DNA from: Woeseia sp.
GTDB taxonomy: Bacteria > Pseudomonadota > Gammaproteobacteria > Steroidobacterales > Woeseiaceae
Direction: 5' to 3'
Assembly (NCBI GenBank): GCA_021773015.1
Contig: JAJFKW010000001.1
Location: 2,773,305-2,837,304 of the forward strand
Length of the DNA stretch: 64,000 nucleotides
The position numbers and the translations under genes are program-made. Position 1 is the stretch's first letter; every line of letters starts with the position of its first letter. The notes beneath the pieces are model-generated. The model had not been told where the DNA came from. It did no database searches and worked only from the letters and a program-made list of their open reading frames with translations. Below are positions 9,048 through 17,119 of this stretch, piece by piece.

Positions 9048-9485
9048 TCACAGTCCGATACGGCGCGCGCCAGCCGATATCGGAATGTCGTTGGCGCTGA
9101 TGTCGCGTAAAGTCATATAGCCATCTGCGTCGAATGCCCAATGCTCATTGCCATGGGTTCGATACCATTGGCCGGTTCCGGTTTTTTCCCATTCACATTC
9201 AAATCGCACGGAAATTCGGTTGTCAGTAAACGCCCAAAGCTCCTTCGTTAGTTGGTAGTTGAGCTCAAGATTCCACTTGCGTTTCAGAAAGAATTCAATC
9301 GCTGCACGACCTTGAAACCGGTCGTCGCGATGTCTCCAGATACAATCCGGTGAACACGCTTGTAAGACCGCGTCTGAATCACGTGTATTCCAGGCATCTT
9401 CCGCGACTTGTACTTTTTCGAGTGCGGTCTCATGTGTAAAAGGCGGCATAGGAATTTGTTGCATCCGAGTGCGCCCTACAGCCAT
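9048..9485 (-). CDS. DUF1348 family NTF2-like protein
   Basis: The 145-residue protein carries the DUF1348 pattern: AEDAWNTRDSDAVLQACSPDCIWRHRD, then FFLKRKWNLELNYQLTKELWAF and RFECEWEKTGTGQWYRTHGNEHW. These NTF2-like proteins have no established activity. I keep the ATG at 9485 because it overlaps the end of the preceding 67-codon gene (the ATGGCTGTAG overlap contains that gene's stop), which points to translational coupling; ATG at 9446 (MPPFTH) is a possible alternative. Confidence 0.7.
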   Translation of the reverse strand: MAVGRTRMQQIPMPPFTHETALEKVQVAEDAWNTRDSDAVLQACSPDCIWRHRDDRFQGRAAIEFFLKRKWNLELNYQLTKELWAFTDNRISVRFECEWEKTGTGQWYRTHGNEHWAFDADGYMTLRDISANDIPISAGARRIGL

Positions 9486-9679
9486 TGACGTTGATGGAAG
9501 TCAACGTAGGCGGCCAGTACCTCTGGCATGGTCTCCATACCGCCGTCGTCATACGCGCGATAAGCTTCCAGCGTGTCGTGCTGGTCCAAAGCGGGAATCG
9601 CGCCGTATGTTGAATCTGGGTAGATTTCACTCAGCGTGATCCGTATCTCTGCGGCGATTGGATCTATTCCGTTGCTCAT
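9476..9679 (-). CDS. Small acidic protein of unknown function
   Basis: A 67-residue cytoplasmic protein, ATG at 9679 behind GGGAGAAGG. It is acidic, rich in Tyr/Asp (TLEAYRAYDDGGMETMPEVL), with no motif I recognise. It is the first gene of the minus-strand operon down to 6611 and overlaps the DUF1348 gene by 10 bases. It faces the LysR gene across a regulatory region with repeated palindromes, so it is probably under LysR control. Confidence 0.6.
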   Translation of the reverse strand: MSNGIDPIAAEIRITLSEIYPDSTYGAIPALDQHDTLEAYRAYDDGGMETMPEVLAAYVDFHQRQWL

Positions 9680-9700
9680 TTCCTTCTCCCGTCATACAGC

Positions 9701-9715
9701 CTAGTAAAACTAGGT
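9701..9715. promoter_or_regulatory. LysR-type box 1 in the divergent promoter region
   Basis: CCTAGTAAAACTAGG is a perfect inverted repeat (CCTAGT/ACTAGG around AAA). It lies 22 bases upstream of the minus-strand gene start at 9679. It shares the CTAG/CTAAG-type halves of GcvA-like LysR regulators. Confidence 0.6.
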
Positions 9716-9740
9716 CGAGTTGTTTGGTTATCAAGGCAGG

Positions 9741-9754
9741 ACTAGCTTTTTAGG
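9741..9754. promoter_or_regulatory. LysR-type box 2 in the divergent promoter region
   Basis: ACTAGCTTTTTAGG repeats the CTAG/TAGG halves of box 1 with a T-rich centre and an imperfect match. It sits between boxes 1 and 3, 40 and 55 bases away, as expected for a multi-site LysR regulatory region. Confidence 0.4.
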
Positions 9755-9795
9755 CTCTATATGAGGCCTGGACAAGCGACCATTTCTCACCCAGA

Positions 9796-9810
9796 CTTAG
9801 AAAAACTAAG
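9796..9810. promoter_or_regulatory. LysR-type box 3, overlapping the lysR start region
   Basis: CTTAGAAAAACTAAG is a perfect inverted repeat (CTTAG/CTAAG). It covers the ribosome-binding region of the lysR gene, so binding here should autorepress it. Confidence 0.6.
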
Positions 9811-9818
9811 GGATGTTT

Positions 9819-10742
9819 ATGCCACGGCGAATTTATCCGCTGAACGCACTGCGCGCGTTCGAAGCATCAGCGCGCCACCTCAGCTTCGTCAAAGCGGCCG
9901 CGGAGTTATCGGTGACGCCGGCTGCAGTCAGCCACCAGGTAAAAAGGCTCGAGGAGTACTTGGGCCTTCAACTCTTCCGTCGAAGGTCTCGCGGTCTGGT
10001 CCTGGTTGAGTCGGGACAGTTGTTGTTGTCAGACCTGCGAGAGGTATTTCTAAGTCTCGACAACGCGATGGAACGGGTAATGGATAGTGATTCGCGCGGA
10101 TCACTCACGCTCAGCGTTGCCCCCACATTCGCTGTTATGTGGCTAATCCCTCGATTGCAGAAGTTCTACGCGCTACACACCGACATCGATGTACGGATAT
10201 CCACCAGCCTTGGTTTGGTTGATTTTCAACGCGACGACTTTGACGCGGCGATTAGGCTGGGTAGTGGCAAGTGGTTCGGTCTTGAGACGATCAAGCTATT
10301 CGATGAAACGGTTACGCCCATGTGCAGCCCTCGCCTCCTCGAGGGCCCCGATGCAATAAAGACGCCCGATGATCTTTCAAAGCATGTATTGCTGCACAAT
10401 CATTCCATGGATTACGACCCTGATGCGCCAACATGGGAGTCATGGTTGAAAGCGGCGGGTGCAATTGGCGTTGATGCATCTCGGGGCACTCACTTCAGCC
10501 TCCCCGATCATGGGTTGCAGGCGAGCATAGATGGTGCGGGCATTGTGCTTGGTTGGCGCACGCTCTCAGCAGATGATCTGGCCGCCGGCCGTGTCGTGGA
10601 GCCCTTCGATCTGACACTGTCGCTGGGGTCGAGCTTTTACCTGACCTACCCGGAAGCCCACGCGAACAGGCCGAATATCGCCGCGTTTCGTGATTGGCTA
10701 TTGCAAGCAGTCAATGACGGCGAGTATAGAAATCGTCTCTAA
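9819..10742 (+). CDS. LysR family transcriptional regulator (GcvA type)
   Basis: I favour ATG at 9819 because AAGGG at 9806-9811 is then 7 bases away; ATG at 9813 would be too close. The N-terminus RRIYPLNALRAFEASARHL, followed by AELSVTPAAVSHQVKRLE, is the GcvA/AmpR subgroup winged helix. The effector domain starts near residue 90 (SLTLSVAPTFAVMWLIPRL). The gene is divergent from the operon 9679-6611, and three CTAG-type boxes lie between, so that operon and lysR itself are the likely targets. The flavoprotein and thiolase genes downstream are on the same strand but 116 bases away. Confidence 0.85.
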   Translation: MPRRIYPLNALRAFEASARHLSFVKAAAELSVTPAAVSHQVKRLEEYLGLQLFRRRSRGLVLVESGQLLLSDLREVFLSLDNAMERVMDSDSRGSLTLSVAPTFAVMWLIPRLQKFYALHTDIDVRISTSLGLVDFQRDDFDAAIRLGSGKWFGLETIKLFDETVTPMCSPRLLEGPDAIKTPDDLSKHVLLHNHSMDYDPDAPTWESWLKAAGAIGVDASRGTHFSLPDHGLQASIDGAGIVLGWRTLSADDLAAGRVVEPFDLTLSLGSSFYLTYPEAHANRPNIAAFRDWLLQAVNDGEYRNRL

Positions 10743-10858
10743 TTCTCGAAGACGATCAGTTACATATTTCAACACTATCAGCCATAGATCGTCTCCTCGC
10801 TAGCACCTATATTGGACGCTATTAAGTTACTTGCGAAAGCCCGTTGGGGAGATGAATC

Positions 10859-12265
10859 ATGAAATCACGACACGTAGACGTTGCAGTTATCGGCGCTGGT
10901 TCCGCTGGCTTGGTAGCATTCCGGTCGGCTAAGGAGTGGACCGACAACGTCGTCCTGATTGAGGGGGGCCCTTACGGCACCACTTGCGCGCGGGTTGGGT
11001 GTATGCCGAGCAAGTTACTCATCGCAGCAGCAGAAGCGGCGCATGCGGCACATCAGGCGCCCGAGTTTGGCATCCGTGTCAGTCGTGTCGATATCGACGG
11101 TGCCGCTGTGATGGACAGGGTCCGTCGCGAACGGGATCGCTTCGTCGGATTCGTTGTTGACGGTGTCGAAGAGATTTCCGAAGCGGATCGTATTCTCGGC
11201 TATGCTCGATTTCTCGATAACAACCGCCTCCAGATTGACGAACATACGATCGTTCATGCTGAGCGCATCGTGATCGCTACCGGCTCATCACCGAGCTACC
11301 CAAAAGCGTGGGACGAACTGGGTGATCGGCTAATCGTCAACGACGACATTTTTTATTGGAATGATCTGCCGGCTTCGGTTGCCGTAATTGGTCCCGGCGT
11401 GATCGGCCTGGAACTTGGGCAGGCGCTTAGCCGCCTAGGTGTTGACGTGTCGCTACTCGGCATGGGGCGGAAGGTTGGCCCGCTGACGGACCCGGATGTA
11501 ATGGAGTCTGCACGTGCAACATTTTCTGAAGAATTTCATCTCGACGCAGACGTCAATGTTAAGGGCATGCAGCGTGTTGAGAACGGCGTACGAATTCAGT
11601 TTACTGATTATGTGGGCAAGAACCATGAGCGAGTAGTTGACTACGTTGTCGCTGCAACGGGTCGCGCACCAAACGTCGGCGGTCTTACGCTTGAGAAGAC
11701 AACACTACCGCTTGATAGCAATGGACTCCCCATTTTTGACAACGAAACGATGCGCATCGGTCGTTCGCACGTTTTCATTGCCGGTGATGTTGACAACGAT
11801 CGACCCCTGCTTCATGAAGCAGCGGATGATGGTCGTATTGCCGGAACGAATGCCGGGCGCTATCCGAAGGTAGAAGTGAGTGAACGTCGCTCACCGCTGG
11901 CGGTCGTGTTCTCCGATCCGCAAATTGCGATGGTCGGTAACACGTTCAAGGAGCTTGCCGGACGAAGCGTTGTGGTTGGTGAGGCCTCATTCGAAGATCA
12001 GGGCCGTAGCCGCGTCATGCTAAAGAACAAAGGTTTGTTGCATGTTTACGCCGACGCAGACACGGGACGCCTCCTCGGCGCCGAAATAGTCGGTCCGCGT
12101 GCCGAACATCTGGCACACCTTCTAGCTTGGTCGCACCAAAGTAAGCACACCATTGAGACTATGTTGGGAATGCCGTTTTACCACCCGGTAATCGAAGAGG
12201 GTCTACGGACTGCGCTGCGAAATGCAAGTAAGAAACTACGAGTTCCGGCGCTTAAAGTCGCGTAA
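10859..12265 (+). CDS. Dihydrolipoyl dehydrogenase-like pyridine nucleotide-disulfide oxidoreductase
   Basis: The 468-residue flavoprotein has the FAD site GAGSAG (residues 12-17), the redox-active disulfide in TTCARVGCMPSK (Cys43 and Cys48, against CVNVGCIPSK in classical enzymes), the NAD site VIGPGVIGLELG, the second FAD motif FIAGDVDN, and the C-terminal HPVIEEG in place of HPTxxE. It is a full-length class I disulfide reductase. There are no 2-oxoacid dehydrogenase E1/E2 genes nearby, so a stand-alone reductase for lipoyl or another disulfide substrate is likely. The thiolase gene follows 19 bases downstream in the same operon. Confidence 0.85.
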   Translation: MKSRHVDVAVIGAGSAGLVAFRSAKEWTDNVVLIEGGPYGTTCARVGCMPSKLLIAAAEAAHAAHQAPEFGIRVSRVDIDGAAVMDRVRRERDRFVGFVVDGVEEISEADRILGYARFLDNNRLQIDEHTIVHAERIVIATGSSPSYPKAWDELGDRLIVNDDIFYWNDLPASVAVIGPGVIGLELGQALSRLGVDVSLLGMGRKVGPLTDPDVMESARATFSEEFHLDADVNVKGMQRVENGVRIQFTDYVGKNHERVVDYVVAATGRAPNVGGLTLEKTTLPLDSNGLPIFDNETMRIGRSHVFIAGDVDNDRPLLHEAADDGRIAGTNAGRYPKVEVSERRSPLAVVFSDPQIAMVGNTFKELAGRSVVVGEASFEDQGRSRVMLKNKGLLHVYADADTGRLLGAEIVGPRAEHLAHLLAWSHQSKHTIETMLGMPFYHPVIEEGLRTALRNASKKLRVPALKVA

Positions 12266-12284
12266 TTGGAACAGGAGAAACACC

Positions 12285-13541
12285 ATGTCAGAAAATAAAA
12301 CTCGAAAGGTCGCGATCATTGGTGGGGCACGCACGCCATTCGCTAAAGCGGGCGCGCAACTAAAGGGTTACTCAGCGCTCGACTTGGCTACGCACTCGGT
12401 TGACGGCGCGATAGAGAAGGTCGACATTGACCCTAAGATCGTTGACGAACTTGCCTATGGCACGGTGATCGTAAACCCGGCTATCCCGCACCTTGCGCGC
12501 GAAGTTAACTTTCGCAGCGCGTTGCCAGCCGATGTGCGCGCAGTGACCCTGACTGACAATTGTATTACCGGCACGTCCGCAATTCAGTCTGTGTATAACT
12601 CGATTGCTCTCGGTCGTGCCGATGTCGGGATCGCTGGCGGGGTTGAGTCCATGTCCAATCCACCTGTGATGTTCATGCCTGAAGCAAGTCGAATATTCCT
12701 TGAAACTTCGCGCGCACGATCGTTCGGTGACCGACTCAAGGCAATTGCAAAATTTCGACCGAAGCACTTTAAGCCGTGGTCGTATGGTATTGCCGAGCCG
12801 TCGACCGGCCTTACGATGGGCGAACACACAGAAATTACAGTAAAGGAATGGGGCATCTCACGGGAGGAACAAGACGAGATCGCGTATCGCAGTCACGTGA
12901 ATGCTCATACTGCGACAGAGGATGGCCGGCTGACGGCAGAAATCGCTCGCCTTGGCACTTATGATCGCGATCTATTGATCCGACCGGACACGAGTATCGA
13001 AGCATTGGCCAAGCTGCGCCCTGTTTTTGATCGCAGTGAAAGCGGCACATTAACGGCGGGTAACTCGAGCCCATTAACAGATGGAGCGGCCGCAACGGTA
13101 TTGATGACAGAAGATCGCGCGCGAGAGCTTGGTCACGAGCCGCTCGCGTACATCAAAGACTTCGTCAACGTTGGTATTGATCCCAGTGATGGTTTGCTGA
13201 TGGGACCTGGCGTTGCGGTCCCGAGACTTCTGAAGCGAAACGGCCTTGCGCTAGAGGACATCGACATTATTGAAATGCACGAGGCGTTCGCTGGCCAGGT
13301 CGCGTCGAACCTGAAAGCGTGGGAGCAGGGCTGGAAAGAAGCGGCGATCGGTCGCGTCGATAGGGCCATACTCAATACTATGGGTAGCTCGATCGCTGTA
13401 GGCCATCCGTTTGCGGCGACCGGTGCGCGAATTACCACGACGTTGGCTAACGAAATGGCGCGGCGAAATGTTCGCTATGGTGTTATCAGTATTTGCGGTG
13501 CGGGCGCCACGGCTGTAGCAATGTTGCTCGAACGAAGTTGA
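12285..13541 (+). CDS. Acetyl-CoA acyltransferase/thiolase (FadI-like)
   Basis: ATG at 12285 follows CAGGAG; the 418-residue protein is a full-length thiolase. The acylated cysteine is Cys93 in DNCITGTSA, followed by GGVESMSN, MHEAFAGQ (where most thiolases have NEAFA), His374 in GHPFAATGAR and the proton-transferring Cys404 in CGAGATA. The HEAFA and GHPFAATGAR forms are those of long-chain 3-ketoacyl-CoA thiolases (FadI/trifunctional beta subunit). It cleaves or condenses acyl-CoAs. Its partner upstream is a lipoamide-dehydrogenase-like protein, an uncommon pairing; no beta-oxidation genes are near. Confidence 0.85.
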   Translation: MSENKTRKVAIIGGARTPFAKAGAQLKGYSALDLATHSVDGAIEKVDIDPKIVDELAYGTVIVNPAIPHLAREVNFRSALPADVRAVTLTDNCITGTSAIQSVYNSIALGRADVGIAGGVESMSNPPVMFMPEASRIFLETSRARSFGDRLKAIAKFRPKHFKPWSYGIAEPSTGLTMGEHTEITVKEWGISREEQDEIAYRSHVNAHTATEDGRLTAEIARLGTYDRDLLIRPDTSIEALAKLRPVFDRSESGTLTAGNSSPLTDGAAATVLMTEDRARELGHEPLAYIKDFVNVGIDPSDGLLMGPGVAVPRLLKRNGLALEDIDIIEMHEAFAGQVASNLKAWEQGWKEAAIGRVDRAILNTMGSSIAVGHPFAATGARITTTLANEMARRNVRYGVISICGAGATAVAMLLERS

Positions 13542-13550
13542 TCGAAAGGA

Positions 13551-14489
13551 TCAGTCCGAGAACTTCACGGGGTCGAGTGGGCGTCGATCAACGGAAAAAG
13601 AGAATAGATCAGGACGTGAGTAGTGGCCACAAACGTCCAACGAGCGCCTGGCGCGCCGTGCTTCTTCCTGGTCTATCTCTGCGAACAGAATAGTCTTGTC
13701 ACGATTGAGAGGGCCCGCAACCACCGCTCCCTGTGGCTTCACAACCACGGAATTTCCTACATTGATCCACTCCTGCGGTTCAAATAGTCGCTCCAGTTCT
13801 GGAAAATCGTCTTGTAGGTCATTGCCCTGCAACGCAGTTGCTGTACCGATTACCCAGCAGCCGCCTTCCTTAGCGATGTGACACAAGGTTGCTAACCAAC
13901 TATCGCTGAAATCCCAGGTCGGCGCGATGTAAATGTCGATGTCCTGTGCGTACAGAGCGTATCTTGCGAGGGGCATGTAGCTTTCCCAGCAAATCAGCGA
14001 TCCGATCCGGCCGGCCGGTGTGTCCACGACTCGTAGACCAGTGGCGTCGCCCATTCCCCACACCATTCGTTCCGCATTGGTGGGCATCATTTTCCGGTGT
14101 CGATTTAGTATGGCTCCGTCTGGACCTACTACAACGACTGTGTTGTAAATAGTCGTGCCACTGAATTTCGTATCAAGTTCGTTAATGCCAATGACAACCG
14201 TCAGTTGATGACGGGCTGCGGCATCTTGAATTGCTTGTAGATCTCCGTCCGTTAGGCTGACGGCATTATCTCGCAGCCGCGCATGAGCTTCGGCCGCAAG
14301 CTCCGCGTCCTCGCCGGGTCGGAGCCGCCAAATCCAGGTTGGGTAACCCGGTATGTACGCTTCGGGAAAGACGACCAGCGACACACCCTCGGAGGCGGCT
14401 TGGTCAATAACGGCGACAGCCGCTTCGATTGTTTTGTCTCGGTTAAGATAGATGGGCGGTTCTTGTACAACGGCAACTTTTACGGACAT
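13551..14489 (-). CDS. Nitrilase (aliphatic/aromatic nitrile hydrolase type)
   Basis: ATG at 14489 gives 312 residues. The Glu-Lys-Cys triad is clear: Glu43 in FPEAYIPGYP, Lys133 in RHRKMMPT and Cys167 in LICWESYMP. The CWE and HRK-PT contexts are those of true nitrilases (branch 1), which turn nitriles into acids and ammonia, rather than of amidases. It is cytoplasmic. It ends 9 bases from the thiolase stop (convergent) and follows DoxX and glutaredoxin genes on the same strand, 129 bases after DoxX. Confidence 0.85.
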   Translation of the reverse strand: MSVKVAVVQEPPIYLNRDKTIEAAVAVIDQAASEGVSLVVFPEAYIPGYPTWIWRLRPGEDAELAAEAHARLRDNAVSLTDGDLQAIQDAAARHQLTVVIGINELDTKFSGTTIYNTVVVVGPDGAILNRHRKMMPTNAERMVWGMGDATGLRVVDTPAGRIGSLICWESYMPLARYALYAQDIDIYIAPTWDFSDSWLATLCHIAKEGGCWVIGTATALQGNDLQDDFPELERLFEPQEWINVGNSVVVKPQGAVVAGPLNRDKTILFAEIDQEEARRARRSLDVCGHYSRPDLFSFSVDRRPLDPVKFSD

Positions 14490-14617
14490 TGGCTTGCGCG
14501 GAATCAGGAAGACCCGGTGCATTTTACCTGAATTGTCCTGCTCAGGTCATGACCAGAAAATCCCGAGCTCGGTTGCCAAAATTGACCAACAACCGAACCC
14601 AGGACTGGCGGTTAGCA

Positions 14618-15049
14618 TCATGCTGCGCTTACCGCAGGTTCAGCTGTTCCGATTCCTTTGTTCCCGGTGATTACGAAGTAGAACATGATCAATGCGAGCA
14701 CAACCTGGAATTCCATTCCGCCCAATGGATGGGTTTCGGTCGGTACAAAGTTCCAGCGGCCCCAGTGGACCAGCGAGATGGCACCGATCATAACCGGTAT
14801 GTTGAATGCTGCGCCGAAGCGTGTGGCTAAATCTGAAAGACGGTTGTTTCGAAATCCGCCAAGAATTAGTAACACACTGCCAACATTCGCAAGGGCGACA
14901 AAGACTACTTGCGGAAACGATATCGGCAACATGTTCGCAAAACCTTCGAGATTCGAGAATTTGAGAATCCCGTGGTAAAGGAAAACGCCGACGACGCTGA
15001 TTCGAAGTAGCCAATGTGCGTTATTCGTTAATACATATTGCAGTTTCAT
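14618..15049 (-). CDS. DoxX family membrane protein
   Basis: A 143-residue protein with four membrane segments and the DoxX signature near the N-terminus (LLRISVVGVFLYHGILKF) and in the middle (ANVGSVLLILGGF). AAGGAG precedes the ATG at 15049. DoxX-type proteins are linked to quinone-dependent redox reactions and oxidative stress, without a settled mechanism. It follows the glutaredoxin gene by 57 bases and is probably cotranscribed with it. The DUF417 protein at 245-769 is a similar small redox-linked membrane protein. Confidence 0.75.
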   Translation of the reverse strand: MKLQYVLTNNAHWLLRISVVGVFLYHGILKFSNLEGFANMLPISFPQVVFVALANVGSVLLILGGFRNNRLSDLATRFGAAFNIPVMIGAISLVHWGRWNFVPTETHPLGGMEFQVVLALIMFYFVITGNKGIGTAEPAVSAA

Positions 15050-15106
15050 GATTTTCTCCTTACATGTTCTTAGTCAAATGAATGCGCCAATGTGGCACGG
15101 AAATTC

Positions 15107-15382
15107 CTAAGCGGCTTCACTGTGAGCGGTGCCCGAAAGCAGTCGATCCAGTTCGCCATTGGTCTCCAAGGCGCGCAGATCGTCGCTGCCGCCGAGATGG
15201 CGATCGTCAACAAAAATCTGTGGCACCGTTCGACGCTTAGAGCGAGCGATCATTTCTTGTTCGCGGATCGGGTCGTTTGTGACGTCGATCTCCTCGAAGC
15301 TCACGCCCTTGTTCGCCAGATCTGCTTTGGCTCGGGTGCTGTAGGGGCACCAGTCTTTGGTGTATATCTCTACGTTTGTCAT
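15107..15382 (-). CDS. Glutaredoxin 3-like protein with CPYS active site
   Basis: A 91-residue glutaredoxin: IYTKDWCPYSTRAKADL with the active site Cys12-Pro-Tyr-Ser15, then RRTVPQIFVDDRHLGGSDDL, which holds the cis-Pro and glutathione-binding GG. Length and the HLGGSDDL end match GrxC. The second cysteine of the usual CPYC is replaced by serine, so only monothiol (glutathionylation/deglutathionylation) chemistry is expected. It is divergent from the AraC-type regulator at 15518, with 135 bases between them. Confidence 0.85.
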   Translation of the reverse strand: MTNVEIYTKDWCPYSTRAKADLANKGVSFEEIDVTNDPIREQEMIARSKRRTVPQIFVDDRHLGGSDDLRALETNGELDRLLSGTAHSEAA

Positions 15383-15517
15383 TGTCTTAGCCTCATGGTT
15401 GTGCTGTGTGAAGCATTAAGATACGGAATTTCAAGTAGTCTATCTATGCCTGAAAACGTTGAAATGTATAATCAATCGTCTATAATTGGCAACTAATTGA
15501 AGACGACGACCTCAGTC

Positions 15518-16369
15518 ATGGAAGTACTCAGCGACATCCTCCGATCAATGCGTGCAGAAGGCAGTGTCTACTTCTGCGACCAGCTCAAGGCACCCTGGTC
15601 GATGGAATTCAAAGACACGACTACCGCGAGTTTTCATCTCATCCGTCGGGGCGAATGCTGGGTTGAGGCTGGCGGCCAGACTGAACGCCTCAGCCCAGGC
15701 GACTTAATCTTCATTGAGCCAGGTCGCGACCACGTCCTGGCTAGCCATCCGGTTGGTAGGGATGTGCCAGGGACCGGAGCGGTGACCCTATTGTTGTGTG
15801 GTTATTGCGAGTTTGCAGAGGGAACCCTTACACCGCTGTTGGAAGCGCTGCCTTCACTCATTATCGTCCGCGAAGAGGAATTTCTGAAACATTCGTGGCT
15901 AAAGAGCACGCTTGATCAGTTGAGTGCTGAGTACCTGGCGCAACAGCCGGGTGCAGACCTCGTCGTCAACAAATTGACGGAAATTGTGCTGGTTGAACTC
16001 ATCCGCATTAATTTTGGCCGTGGTCATGAAAGTAGATTTATCGCTGCGCTGTCCGACAAGCGCATTTCGAAGGCGCTACAGCTTCTGCACACCAATCCGG
16101 AAGTTGCCTGGACTCTCGACAAACTCGCGGAAAAAGTAGGAATCTCACGGGCAGCATTTGCCAAACAATTTAAGGGACTCGTCGGCTATCCAATGTTCGA
16201 GTATTTGACCATGCTTCGCATACAGCGGGCCAAAGAACTGCTGCGTGAAACCAAAGCTCCACTTTATGAAGTGGCGAATCGAGTAGGGTATGAGTCGGAT
16301 TTATCTTTTGCGAAGACATTCAAAAAGTATGCTGACACTACACCGACTCGTTATCGCAATAGGAAATGA
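15518..16369 (+). CDS. AraC family regulator with N-terminal cupin domain
   Basis: I place the start at ATG 15518; a TTG at 15497 would extend it by 7 residues. The N-terminal half is a Cupin_6-type sensor (FHLIRRGECWVEAGG, then LSPGDLIFIEPGRDH). The C-terminal 100 residues hold two helix-turn-helix units (LDKLAEKVGISRAAFAKQF and YEVANRVGYESDLSFAKTF). These regulators usually act next to small redox enzymes and respond to unknown ligands. It is divergent from the glutaredoxin/DoxX/nitrilase genes and 24 bases upstream of the binding-protein gene, so it may control both sides. Confidence 0.85.
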   Translation: MEVLSDILRSMRAEGSVYFCDQLKAPWSMEFKDTTTASFHLIRRGECWVEAGGQTERLSPGDLIFIEPGRDHVLASHPVGRDVPGTGAVTLLLCGYCEFAEGTLTPLLEALPSLIIVREEEFLKHSWLKSTLDQLSAEYLAQQPGADLVVNKLTEIVLVELIRINFGRGHESRFIAALSDKRISKALQLLHTNPEVAWTLDKLAEKVGISRAAFAKQFKGLVGYPMFEYLTMLRIQRAKELLRETKAPLYEVANRVGYESDLSFAKTFKKYADTTPTRYRNRK

Positions 16370-16393
16370 TGTCACCATGAATAGTAATTGTTG

Positions 16394-17119
16394 ATGAAAA
16401 CCCTCGCGATGCTGGCATGGTGTTCTCTGCTAGGCGCAGCCAACGGAATGGAACGCGAGACGATCGAAATTCGAACCATAGGAATTCCGCCGTATGGGAT
16501 CCGGAGTGATACCAATCCTGGCGGCATCTACTATGATCTCGCGAATCGGTTAGCTGAGGCTTCAGGCCACAAATCGAACAATTATTTTTACCCCTACGCC
16601 AGAATTGTCAATGAGCTAAAAAGCGGCCAGACGGATCTGACCATCATGTTCAAATACAAAGAGCTTGAGGGGCATGTTGAGTACATCGCTCCTTTGCCGG
16701 CACTTAAAATGGTGGTTGTGGGCCTCGCGGGATCCAATATCAACTCAATTGAAGACCTTAAAGGTAAAACGATTGCTTACCTAAGAGGCGCAAAGTTCGG
16801 GGATATGATCGATGATGATCCAGACATTCAAAAACAGGCTACTAAAGATTTTCTCCAGGGCGCCGAAATGTTGGCCTTTAACCGTGTTGATGCAATCATT
16901 GGACCGCTAGCGCCTATTTTGAGTGCGCTCGCGGAGGTTGAGGGGAAAACAGTTATTCTTGCCGAGCCTATTGTCGTTTCCGAAAGAACACCATGGATTC
17001 AAATATCCAATAAGAGTGTAAATCGGTTGAATGCAGAAGCGCTAAGGGAGCTGTTTCTCGAAATCGTAGCTCGCGGTGAGTTCGATACGATAAGAGAAAA
17101 GTACACGCCAGTACAATGA
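16394..17119 (+). CDS. Periplasmic solute-binding protein (SBP_bac_3 type), likely sensor partner
   Basis: ATG at 16394 gives 241 residues with a signal peptide (cleavage near ANG-M). The mature part has the two-lobe binding pattern of family 3 proteins: IEIRTIGIPPYG, YYDLANRLAEASG, LKSGQTDLTIMFKY, then SIEDLKGKTIAYLRG and the C-terminal lobe. No ABC permease or ATPase is encoded nearby. Its stop overlaps the start of the next gene by four bases (ATGA), and that gene encodes a membrane-tethered sigma-54 activator. It therefore probably presents a ligand to that sensor rather than feeding a transporter. Confidence 0.8.
   Translation: MKTLAMLAWCSLLGAANGMERETIEIRTIGIPPYGIRSDTNPGGIYYDLANRLAEASGHKSNNYFYPYARIVNELKSGQTDLTIMFKYKELEGHVEYIAPLPALKMVVVGLAGSNINSIEDLKGKTIAYLRGAKFGDMIDDDPDIQKQATKDFLQGAEMLAFNRVDAIIGPLAPILSALAEVEGKTVILAEPIVVSERTPWIQISNKSVNRLNAEALRELFLEIVARGEFDTIREKYTPVQ

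Noticed and set aside
16394-17119. ABC transporter binding protein
   Set aside because: No permease or ATPase gene is adjacent; the coupling is with a sigma-54 activator, so a sensor role is more likely.
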